In this document: positions 1 through 5,828 of the stretch, piece by piece | Position numbering within the stretch: position 1 is the stretch's first letter | How the letters are laid out: the number at the start of each line of letters is the position of its first letter | NCBI GenBank assembly: GCA_937876495.1 | Contig: CALEGL010000290.1 | Location: 1 to 14,569 of the forward strand | Length of the DNA: 14,569 nt | Source of the DNA: an uncultured Bifidobacterium sp. | GTDB lineage: Bacteria; Actinomycetota; Actinomycetes; Actinomycetales; Bifidobacteriaceae | Direction of reading: 5' to 3' | Program-made: the position numbers and the translations under genes | The notes under the pieces: generated by a model | What the model was told of the DNA's origin: nothing | Seen by the model: the letters and a program-made list of their open reading frames with translations, nothing else | Databases searched by the model: none

Positions 1-375
1 CATGCCCATGGCCTCGTCGGCCGACCGGGCCCGCAGCAGGTCGAGCCTGCCGAAGATCTGCGCCCACTGCGTGAAATGGGTGTGGCAGTCCCACAGGCCG
101 GGAATAGTCCACAGACCATCAGCGTCGATGGTCTCGACCTCATCGGTCGGTCGGGGCGTCGGGGAGCCGGACGGTCCTCCGACGGGGAATGCGGAGGCGG
201 CGACCCGCGTCGGATCCTTCGGGGTGATGGCGGTAATGATTCCGTCGACGACGTCGATGTCCGCGCCGGCGTCGGAGCCAAGCAGCCTGACGTTCTTCAG
301 ACGCAGGGCGTGGCAGTGCCCTGAAGAGAGGGAGGAGTCCGAGGCCGTATCCGGGGAATCGAAGAACGATGACAT
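1..375 (-). CDS. Amidohydrolase family protein, N-terminal part (gene runs off the left edge)
   Basis: This is an open frame on the minus strand of 125 codons that continues past base 1. Residues 20-95 fit the small beta-sandwich that precedes the barrel in amidohydrolases. Next comes IPGLWDCHTHF, in which H98-T99-H100 is the metal-binding HxH motif at the end of the first barrel strand. This is typical of metal-dependent amidohydrolases of the imidazolonepropionase/YtcJ type. The substrate cannot be told, because the other metal ligands lie outside the window. A second in-frame ATG at 399 would add eight residues. No strong ribosome binding site decides between the two, and I chose the inner start because the sequence before it is short and unremarkable. 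The gene lies 126 bp downstream of trpS on the same strand, with a hairpin between them. The family assignment is fairly secure and the function is open. Confidence 0.75.
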   Translation of the reverse strand, partial: MSSFFDSPDTASDSSLSSGHCHALRLKNVRLLGSDAGADIDVVDGIITAITPKDPTRVAASAFPVGGPSGSPTPRPTDEVETIDADGLWTIPGLWDCHTHFTQWAQIFGRLDLLRARSADEAMGM

Positions 376-425
376 ACTGTCATTCTCGCACCTCGGCATG
401 CCGCCTGGCCGGCGGCTCGTCGTCC

Positions 426-478
426 GAGCGGAGGCATCGGGAGGGACGGCGGGCCGCCGTGGCCGACGCCTCCGGCTC
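426..478 (-). terminator. Nested hairpin after trpS, probable terminator
   Basis: The outer arms 426-435 (GAGCGGAGGC) and 468-478 (GCCTCCGGCTC) pair with one bulged base. Inside them ACGGCGG (446-452) and CCGCCGT (454-460) form a second stem. The structure lies 24 bases past the trpS stop codon in the trpS direction and before the amidohydrolase start. There is no clear U-tract, so termination is inferred from position and stem strength. Confidence 0.45.
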
Positions 479-501
479 GAGGGACCCCGGAGCCGTTCCT
501 G

Positions 502-1593
502 TCAGTACTTCATGCCCATGGCCTCGCGCACCTCGTCCAGCGTGCGTTCGGCGATGGCGTTCGCCCGCCTGTTGCCGTCGTTCAGGATGTCACGGATGGA
601 ATCCATGTCCTTCGCCAGCTCCGTCCGGCGCTCTCGGTGGGGCGCCAGGAACTCGTTGACGTTCTCGATGACGTATTTCTTGAGGGCTCCGGCTCCGGCG
701 TTGCCGATTTCCTCGGCGATGTCCTTCGGATCGCGGCCCGTGACCAGTCCGGCGGTGGTGAGTAGAGCCGAAACTTGCGGACGGGCGACGGGGTCGAAGG
801 TGATGCGGCGTTCGGAGTCGGTGGGGCTTTTGCGGATGAGCTTCGCCGTCTCCTCGGCGGTGGCGCCCAGCATGATGGAGTTTCCGTAGGATTTGCTCAT
901 CTTGCGCCCGTCGAGTCCGGGGATCTCCGGGGCGTCCGACAGGATCGCCGCGGGCTCGGGGAACACGGGATGCTTGGCGGCATACCGTTCGTTGAAGCGA
1001 CGGGCGATGGTGCGCGTGATCTCCACATGCGGAAGATTGTCCTTGCCGATCGGCACGACGTTCGCCTTGCAGAAGAGGATGTCGCAGGCCTGGTGGACCG
1101 GATAGGTCAGCAGCAGGCCGGTGAGCGCGTGCCCGGAGGCCTCCATCTCGGATTTGACGGTGGGGTTGCGGTGCAGCTCGGCCTCGGTGACGAGGGAGAG
1201 GAACGGCAGCATGAGCTGGTTCTCCGCGGGGACGGCGGAATGCGTGAAGATCATGGTCTTCGTCGGGTCGATGCCCGCCGCCAGATAGTCGAGCACCAGA
1301 TTAAGGACGTTGTCCCTGATGTGCTCCGTGGTGTCGCGGTCGGTGATGACCTGATAGTCGGCGATGATGATGTTCGTGTTCACGCCGCGGTTCTGCATGG
1401 CGACGCGCTCGCGAATCGAGCCGAAGTAGTGTCCCAGATGCAGACGTCCCGTCGGACGGTCGCCGGTGAGCATGGTGAAGGCCCCCGGATTCGCGTCCAG
1501 CCGGGTCAGCGTCTCGTCAGACAGCCTCTTCGCGGCGAGAAAGCTCGCGCTGACCTCGTTGCCCACTGCGGTCACCTGCTGTTCGTCTGCCAT
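502..1593 (-). CDS. trpS: Tryptophan--tRNA ligase (TrpRS)
   Basis: This 363-residue class I aminoacyl-tRNA synthetase activates tryptophan with ATP and charges tRNA-Trp in the cytoplasm. The ATP-binding HIGH-type signature is HLGH at residues 52-55, inside GDRPTGRLHLGHY. The second signature, KMSKS, is complete at residues 231-235 (GRKMSKSYGNS). Length and motif spacing fit a full-size enzyme. I chose the ATG at 1593 because AAGGA stands seven bases before it. In-frame ATGs at 1623 and 1680 lack such a site and would add an unlikely arginine-rich leader. The GDRPTG...HLGH and ADYQVITDRD stretches resemble what I recall of the TrpRS II type of Deinococcus more than the enteric type, but that subtype call is from memory. 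The gene is divergent from the DUF3073 gene across 156 bp. Confidence 0.95.
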   Translation of the reverse strand: MADEQQVTAVGNEVSASFLAAKRLSDETLTRLDANPGAFTMLTGDRPTGRLHLGHYFGSIRERVAMQNRGVNTNIIIADYQVITDRDTTEHIRDNVLNLVLDYLAAGIDPTKTMIFTHSAVPAENQLMLPFLSLVTEAELHRNPTVKSEMEASGHALTGLLLTYPVHQACDILFCKANVVPIGKDNLPHVEITRTIARRFNERYAAKHPVFPEPAAILSDAPEIPGLDGRKMSKSYGNSIMLGATAEETAKLIRKSPTDSERRITFDPVARPQVSALLTTAGLVTGRDPKDIAEEIGNAGAGALKKYVIENVNEFLAPHRERRTELAKDMDSIRDILNDGNRRANAIAERTLDEVREAMGMKY

Positions 1594-1749
1594 CGCATCG
1601 TCCTTACGCCTATGTACGCCCATGTCCGGAAGTATGGAATCACGCCGATTCGCCCTTATCGTAAAAGTTCGAGAAGACAACCCCCGAAGATGCTCAGGTG
1701 GTACTCTCGTATGTGATGCATTGATACTGAGTAATACGCAGGGGGTCAG

Positions 1750-2166
1750 ATGGGCCGCGGACGTCAGAAAGCGAAACAGCAGAAAATAGCCCGTAAGCTG
1801 AAGTACCTGACAACCGACACCGATTATGACGAGCTTGCCAAGGAGCTCAGCGCCCAGGAGCCCGGTACGGGATCTCCGGATCCCTTCGCCGACGTCGAGG
1901 ACGGGGATGGTTCCGGGGAATCGGCCACGACCGCTTCCACCGAGGATTCCTCCGCTCCCGTGACCGCCGATGAACTCGATGACTATGCCCGGTGGGCCGC
2001 GGAGGCCGCTGCAAAGGCGACGAGCGGCGAGATGCCGGCGGTGGGCAGAAAGGGCTCGTCCTCGGCGTCAACCGCCGGAACGCCTGCGCTGAGGGCCCAT
2101 AAGCCCATCCCCATGCCGGTGCCCAGCATGCTCAGGAAGTCGACGCCCCATCGTTCCGCCGCGTGA
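1750..2166 (+). CDS. DUF3073 domain protein, actinobacterial
   Basis: This is a 138-residue protein. The N-terminus (MGRGRQKAKQQKIARKLKYL, then a D-T-D-Y-D-E-L segment) is the basic signature of DUF3073, a family I know only from Actinobacteria and whose function is not established. After about residue 36 the chain becomes acidic and serine-rich. A DDYARWAAEAAAK segment near residues 76-88 matches the aromatic-acidic element found in other members. The tail, rich in Pro, Met and Ser, is longer than in the roughly 60-90 residue relatives I recall. The start is supported by a purine-rich AGGGGG just before the ATG. No membrane segment or signal peptide is visible. A small hairpin follows the stop codon. 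The family is clear but the role is unknown. Confidence 0.85.
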   Translation: MGRGRQKAKQQKIARKLKYLTTDTDYDELAKELSAQEPGTGSPDPFADVEDGDGSGESATTASTEDSSAPVTADELDDYARWAAEAAAKATSGEMPAVGRKGSSSASTAGTPALRAHKPIPMPVPSMLRKSTPHRSAA

Positions 2167-2175
2167 TCATGCTGT

Positions 2176-2198
2176 GGCGCCGGACGCGTTGCGGCGCC
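2176..2198 (+). terminator. GC-rich hairpin after the DUF3073 gene
   Basis: GGCGCCG (2176-2182) and CGGCGCC (2192-2198) form a perfect 7-bp stem with a 9-base loop, nine bases past the DUF3073 stop codon. No T-run follows, so this is only a possible terminator. Confidence 0.35.
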
Positions 2199-2400
2199 GA
2201 ATCCGCGGCTTCGATTCCGTATTTCTCCCGGTCGCCCGGGTCCGCGTCGGTTTGATGCGCATGCCTGACGGAGCCTGGCATCGGTAGCCCCAAGGCCCGG
2301 AGTCCTGGTGCTCGGGACGTTTCCATGGGTCGTGTCGCTCCTCTCGAATGGTCGTGCACGAGGGTCTTGTGCGTCTCCTGAGTCTCCTCGCGGAGGTGTG

Positions 2401-2427
2401 ATGAAGCCGATCGTGATTCGCCTATAG
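2401..2427 (+). CDS. Possible eight-residue leader peptide
   Basis: An ATG at 2401 opens a frame coding MKPIVIRL and stopping at TAG. GGAGG (2392-2396) stands four bases before the ATG, and this GGAGG is also the right arm of a small CCTC/GAGG hairpin. The reading frame ends 188 bases before the binding-protein start. It could be a regulatory leader of the transporter operon or a chance occurrence. If transcription starts at the TATACT box near 2483, the mini-frame would not be in the operon mRNA. Confidence 0.2.
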   Translation: MKPIVIRL

Positions 2428-2482
2428 GGAAAGACGATAACGTGGGCGGGCGTCGGACGTCCTCATGGAATGGCCGTGCATC

Positions 2483-2488
2483 TATACT
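2483..2488 (+). promoter_or_regulatory. Candidate -10 box for the amino acid transporter operon
   Basis: TATACT matches the sigma-70 -10 consensus in five of six bases and lies 127 bases before the binding-protein start. No good -35 hexamer stands 16-18 bases upstream. A GGACGTCC palindrome at about 2455-2462 occupies that place and could be an operator. Confidence 0.3.
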
Positions 2489-2614
2489 GGCGTCACTTCC
2501 TTGAGCCCGCATTCGATTCGTGGGGGATGGGTGAGCGTCCGGGACGGCGGCCGTCGTGCCAGTGGTCCCCGGAGCTGGAGATAGAGAAGAAAACAGAGGG
2601 AAGAGAGAACAACA

Positions 2615-3583
2615 ATGACCGTTTCACACGCACGAAGAACACGTCGGTTCACCGTGTCGGCCCTCGCCGCCGTGGCGGCGTTCAGTCTGCTTCTGTCTGG
2701 CTGCGGATCGCAGGGGGCGTCATCCTCGTCCGCGTCGTCCTCGTCCTCCGCCACCGGCAAGGCCCTGGACGTCACCGCCTACGACAAGCTCATCGCCTCG
2801 GGCGACGTGGCCGATTCCTCCACCATCTCCGCCAATGAATGGGCGTCGAAGGTGAAGAAGGCCGGGGTGTTCACCGTGGGAGGTACCAAGACGTCCACCC
2901 TGTTCTCGCTGCAGAGCACCGATGACAACAAGGTGCGCGGCTTCGACGCCGGCCTGTCCCAGCTGCTTGCCCGCTACATCCTCGGGGATGCGAAGACGCA
3001 GCTCAACGTCGTCGATTCCTCCACCCGCGAGGCCGTGCTCCAGAACGGCACGGTCGACGCCGTGTTCGCCACCTATTCCATCACGCCGGAGCGCAGGCAG
3101 AAGGTCGACTTCGCCGGCCCCTACTACGTCTCGCGTCAGGGGATCCTCGTCAAGTCCACGACGAGCGACATCTCCTCGGTCAAGGATCTGGCAGGCAGGA
3201 AGGTCGGCGTGCAGGCCGGGTCCACGGGTCCCCAGATCGTGAAGAAGTACGCCCCCAAGGCGACGGTCCAGGAGTTCCAGACCGATGCGGAGATCCTTCA
3301 GGCCATCAGCCAGGGCAGGATCGACGCCTACGTCGTCGACCAGTCCCTCGTTCTCGGGGACGTCGCGAAGAACCCCTCCGCCTATAAGTCCGTCGGTGAC
3401 GGCTTCGGAACCGAGGATCCCTATGGAATCGGCCTTCCCAAGGGCTCGGACGCCGTGACCTTCGTCAACGCCTGGCTGAAGAAGATCGAGGCCGATGGCA
3501 CCTGGGCGAAGCTGTGGAAGCTCACCATCGGCGACAGGACCGGTGTGACGACGGTCCCTACGCCGCCCAGCCTCGACGAGTGA
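2615..3583 (+). CDS. Amino acid ABC transporter, substrate-binding lipoprotein (glutamate type)
   Basis: This 322-residue extracytoplasmic binding protein delivers a polar amino acid, likely glutamate or a relative, to the permeases encoded just downstream. The N-terminus has an arginine-rich start, a hydrophobic segment at about 14-27 and a lipobox LSGC with Cys30, the residue lipidated after cleavage. A serine-rich linker (about 31-47) tethers the folded domain. From about residue 84 the chain follows the family 3 solute-binding fold: VRGFDAGLSQLLA, then DAVFATYSITPERRQKVDFAGPYY and VKDLAGRKVGVQAGST, which are hallmark stretches of GluB/GlnH-type proteins. The start has a GGAAGAGAG ribosome binding site. 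The stop codon is ten bases from the first permease gene, so the genes are one operon. The exact substrate is not readable from the sequence. Confidence 0.9.
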   Translation: MTVSHARRTRRFTVSALAAVAAFSLLLSGCGSQGASSSSASSSSSATGKALDVTAYDKLIASGDVADSSTISANEWASKVKKAGVFTVGGTKTSTLFSLQSTDDNKVRGFDAGLSQLLARYILGDAKTQLNVVDSSTREAVLQNGTVDAVFATYSITPERRQKVDFAGPYYVSRQGILVKSTTSDISSVKDLAGRKVGVQAGSTGPQIVKKYAPKATVQEFQTDAEILQAISQGRIDAYVVDQSLVLGDVAKNPSAYKSVGDGFGTEDPYGIGLPKGSDAVTFVNAWLKKIEADGTWAKLWKLTIGDRTGVTTVPTPPSLDE

Positions 3584-3593
3584 GTCCGCTCCC

Positions 3594-4277
3594 ATGACCA
3601 CGGGGCGGTCGGCATGGGGCGACCTGGCCTATCTGCTCGGTCGCTACGGAGGCGAGTACCTCGCCAGCTATGGGGTGGCGCTGAGAATCGGCGTGCTATC
3701 GTTTCTCGGCGGTCTGCTTCTCGGCATGGCGCTCACCGTTCTGCGCGTATCCCCGATACCGCCGCTGCGTGCGGCGGTGTCGGGGTACGTCGAGCTTTTC
3801 CGGAACGTTCCGGTGCTCTGCCTGCTCATCTTCGTCGTGTTCGCACTTCCCGAGGTGGGGATAGTCATCGACTACGAGCCCTGCGTCATCCTCACCCTGA
3901 TACTCGTCTCGTCGGCCTTCGCCTGCGACAATCTCCGCACCGGAATCAACGCCATCGACCCTGGGCAGATCGAGGCGGCCCGATCCCTGGGGTTCTCCTT
4001 CATGGGCATCGTGGGTTCGGTGGTGCTCCCCCAGGCGCTGCGCAACGTCGTGCAGCCTATGGTGACGCTGTTCATATCGGTGATCATCAGCTCCTCGACC
4101 GGGGCCCTCGTTCCGCTGGCGCATACGGAGCTCACCGGACTCGTCTCCCAGATCAACACCGCCGAGGCCCTGGGCATCCCCACCTTCCTCGTCGCCGCGC
4201 TGTTCTACGTCGGAACCGGCCTCGTCATCGCGGCTGTGGGACGGGTCATCGAAAGGCGGGTGTCGACATGGCGCTGA
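3594..4277 (+). CDS. Amino acid ABC transporter permease (GluC-like)
   Basis: This 227-residue inner-membrane permease of the His/Glu/Gln/Arg/opine family has several hydrophobic spans, starting at about residue 27 (ALRIGVLSFLGGLLLGMAL). The cytoplasmic coupling (EAA) loop is visible as IDPGQIEAARSLGFS followed by LPQALRN. This loop docks onto the ATPase. The ribosome binding site is weak, so translation probably depends on coupling to the binding-protein gene ten bases upstream. The 3' end overlaps the next permease gene by ten bases. It likely pairs with that second permease as a heterodimer. Confidence 0.88.
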   Translation: MTTGRSAWGDLAYLLGRYGGEYLASYGVALRIGVLSFLGGLLLGMALTVLRVSPIPPLRAAVSGYVELFRNVPVLCLLIFVVFALPEVGIVIDYEPCVILTLILVSSAFACDNLRTGINAIDPGQIEAARSLGFSFMGIVGSVVLPQALRNVVQPMVTLFISVIISSSTGALVPLAHTELTGLVSQINTAEALGIPTFLVAALFYVGTGLVIAAVGRVIERRVSTWR

Positions 4278-5086
4278 GCCCCACTGAGCGTGCGCTGTAC
4301 GGAACCCCCGGGCCCCGCGCCAGGCGCCGCATCATCGTCGGCACCGCGGTCTCCGCCGTCGCACTGGCCGCTCTGGCGGCTCTCGTCGTCGTGCGCCTGT
4401 ATGACAACGGACAGTTCGATGAGCGGTACTGGAGCCTGTTCTCGCAGGCCAACGTCTGGATCTTTCTCGGTCAGGGCTTCGTCGGCACCCTGCGCGCGGC
4501 GGCGGGGGCGGGAGCCATCGCCCTCGTCGGTGGGCTCGTGCTCATGTTCGGCCGCCTGGCTGCCTTCGCACCGCTGCGGTGGCTGGCCACGGCGGTCATC
4601 GAATTCGTGCGGGGGACGCCGACGCTGCTTTTCATCTACTTCTTCTTCCTCGTCCCCTCCCAGTTCGGCATCCATCTGAGCACCTACTGGATGGTCGTCA
4701 TTCCCGTGACCCTGTATGCCTCGGCCGTGCTCGCCGAGGTCTACAGGGCGGGCGTTGCCGCCGTTCCGCGCGGCCAGAGCGAGGCAGCCGAGTCACTGGG
4801 GATGAGCCGGTGGCAGTCCTTCCGCTACGTCATCCTCCCGCAGATGTTCCGCATCGTGGTCCCCACGATGGTCACGCAGCTCGTCGTGGTCGTCAAGGAC
4901 ACCACCTTCGGGTACGTCGTGACGTACCCGGAGATGATGCAGAACACGAAGGTCATCATCGCCAACTACAACAGCCTTCTGCCCGTGTATCTCGTCACCG
5001 CTCTCATCTACGTGGCCCTCGACTACGCGATCTCCTGGTCCGCGCGTCGGCTTGCGGCGCGCCGCGGCACCCGGATACTCGTCTGA
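4268..5086 (+). CDS. Amino acid ABC transporter permease (GluD-like)
   Basis: This 272-residue permease starts at an ATG inside the end of the previous gene. AAGGCGGG stands a few bases before this ATG and supports it. An in-frame extension to 3614 is open, but it only mirrors the previous permease gene in another frame and has no permease features. The protein has a cytoplasmic N-terminal arm, a membrane span at about 17-38 and further spans to the C-terminus. The EAA loop reads VPRGQSEAAESLGMSRWQSF then ILPQMFR. FVRGTPTLLFIYFF is the typical second-span signature of this permease family. The gene ends the operon, and 42 bases later the convergent SCP-like gene ends. No ATP-binding subunit is encoded next to it. 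Confidence 0.9.
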   Translation: MALSPTERALYGTPGPRARRRIIVGTAVSAVALAALAALVVVRLYDNGQFDERYWSLFSQANVWIFLGQGFVGTLRAAAGAGAIALVGGLVLMFGRLAAFAPLRWLATAVIEFVRGTPTLLFIYFFFLVPSQFGIHLSTYWMVVIPVTLYASAVLAEVYRAGVAAVPRGQSEAAESLGMSRWQSFRYVILPQMFRIVVPTMVTQLVVVVKDTTFGYVVTYPEMMQNTKVIIANYNSLLPVYLVTALIYVALDYAISWSARRLAARRGTRILV

Positions 5087-5128
5087 ACGGCGGGTTCTGT
5101 GCGGGACCACTGACCGGGCCTCCCGTGC

Positions 5129-5620
5129 CTACGCGTCATGCGAGTCGGTATGGGCGTCGGAAAGCGGAAGAAGGCCACTGAGGTCGTCACGTTCCCCGAC
5201 GGCGGATATGCGGCCCATCGCGCGCTCCTCGTCCCAGGTGCTCAGACCGGCGGCAAGGCGCAGCCATGTCTCGGGGTCGAGTTCGATGACGTCCGGGGGG
5301 GTGAGGTTATGGGGGTCTGACTGCGGACCGTCCAGGATTTTCACGGCGCCCCACGGGGGGACGCGGACCTCGACGGCTCCGCCGGGGGCCCGTTCCTCAA
5401 GCAGATGCAGGGTGTATCGCACGGCCATGGCGATGTCCTGTCTGGATGGCTCCATGACGTCATCAGTGCGTTTCCTGGCGCGTTCCGCCGCGGCGCCGCG
5501 GCGGAATTCGGTTCCTTCGTCGTCCGGACAGCATTTCGACGCGTTCGAGGCCATCCACTGGCGCCAGAACGCGAAGCTTCTGCGTCCGCGGGGAATGTCC
5601 CTGTCCCTGATCACCGCCAT
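5129..5620 (-). CDS. SCP-like (sterol carrier family) domain protein
   Basis: This is a 163-residue soluble protein. Residues 63-155 match the actinobacterial SCP-orthologue pattern I recognise: AVRYTLHLLEERAPGGAVEVRVPP, then a G-A-V segment, a T-P-P-D-V-I-E-L-D-P-ETWL stretch, a W near 129 and a short D-L-S-G-L-L-PL end. Related proteins in Streptomyces and other Actinobacteria are annotated as sterol carrier family proteins, but a lipid ligand is not proven. The first 60 residues are basic and contain a CC pair at 30-31 and no signal peptide. The start codon has GAGGGAGAA before it. The gene is divergent from glgP and convergent with the transporter operon. The family call is good and the role is unknown. 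Confidence 0.75.
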   Translation of the reverse strand: MAVIRDRDIPRGRRSFAFWRQWMASNASKCCPDDEGTEFRRGAAAERARKRTDDVMEPSRQDIAMAVRYTLHLLEERAPGGAVEVRVPPWGAVKILDGPQSDPHNLTPPDVIELDPETWLRLAAGLSTWDEERAMGRISAVGERDDLSGLLPLSDAHTDSHDA

Positions 5621-5660
5621 ATAGTGATTCTCCCTCGTGCGGAAGACGTCGCGGGAGGCG

Positions 5661-5706
5661 CTCGCCGGTGACGGCGAGGCGGTCGTCGCCCCCGAAATGC
5701 CGGGGG
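5661..5706. repeat. Two adjacent hairpins between the SCP-like gene and glgP
   Basis: CTCGCCG (5661-5667) pairs with CGGCGAG (5672-5678) across a GTGA loop. Eleven bases on, CCCCCG (5689-5694) pairs with CGGGGG (5701-5706) across AAATGC, followed by TGTTGT. They lie in the 208-bp divergent control region. They could be operators, leader structures of the SCP-like mRNA, or a terminator for transcripts running rightwards. Confidence 0.45.
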
Positions 5707-5708
5707 TG

Positions 5709-5736
5709 TTGTAGTCTCTCTATGAGAACGTATGCA
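5709..5736 (+). promoter_or_regulatory. Candidate glgP promoter
   Basis: TTGTAG (5709-5714) and TATGCA (5731-5736) are separated by 16 bases and would give a leader of about 85 bases before glgP. A TATGAG at 5721-5726 is an alternative. Both are moderate matches. Confidence 0.25.
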
Positions 5737-5828
5737 GGGTTTCACCGCGCCCGCGCAGGTGGCGGGTCCGCGTCGTGCCCGGTGGCATAGCGGTTCTTGC
5801 AGCACTATCCGTCAAAGGGAGTCAGATA

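Larger units (their letters stand above)
2167..2614. other. Intergenic region before the amino acid transporter operon (448 bp)
   Basis: I see no convincing gene on either strand here. Open frames in the region are low in recognisable content and rich in Arg, Pro and Ser. The contents are the hairpin at 2176-2198, an eight-codon mini-frame with a good ribosome binding site at 2401-2427, a TATACT box at 2483-2488, and a bulged stem (CCGGGAC at 2539-2545 with GTCCCCGG at 2565-2572) in the probable leader of the binding-protein gene. The length and these elements suggest that the operon's control region lies here. Confidence 0.5.

Noticed and set aside
2..889. Long plus-strand open frame across the amidohydrolase and trpS genes
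   Set aside because: It is antisense to trpS, which has both synthetase signatures, and to the amidohydrolase. Its translation is Ser/Arg-rich without any family feature.
775..1716. 313-codon plus-strand frame antisense to trpS
   Set aside because: A mirror frame of a GC-rich gene. The Gly/Asp/Val/Arg-rich translation has no domain.
1594..1749. Promoters for trpS and the DUF3073 gene in their shared gap
   Set aside because: Several TANNNT boxes exist (for example TAATAC near 1732) but none has a -35 partner at proper spacing, so no call is justified.
2132..2512. 126-codon minus-strand frame in the gap before the transporter operon
   Set aside because: No ribosome binding site or family motif, it overlaps the DUF3073 gene end, and its composition is random-like.
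2720..3601. Minus-strand frame opposite the binding-protein gene
   Set aside because: Shadow of a clear lipoprotein gene; its Gly/Leu/Asp-rich composition is typical of antisense frames in GC-rich DNA.
3614..4267. In-frame upstream extension of the second permease, giving 490 residues
   Set aside because: The extra part only reads the first permease gene in another frame and is Arg/Ala/His-rich. The real start at 4268 has a ribosome binding site and begins a typical permease.
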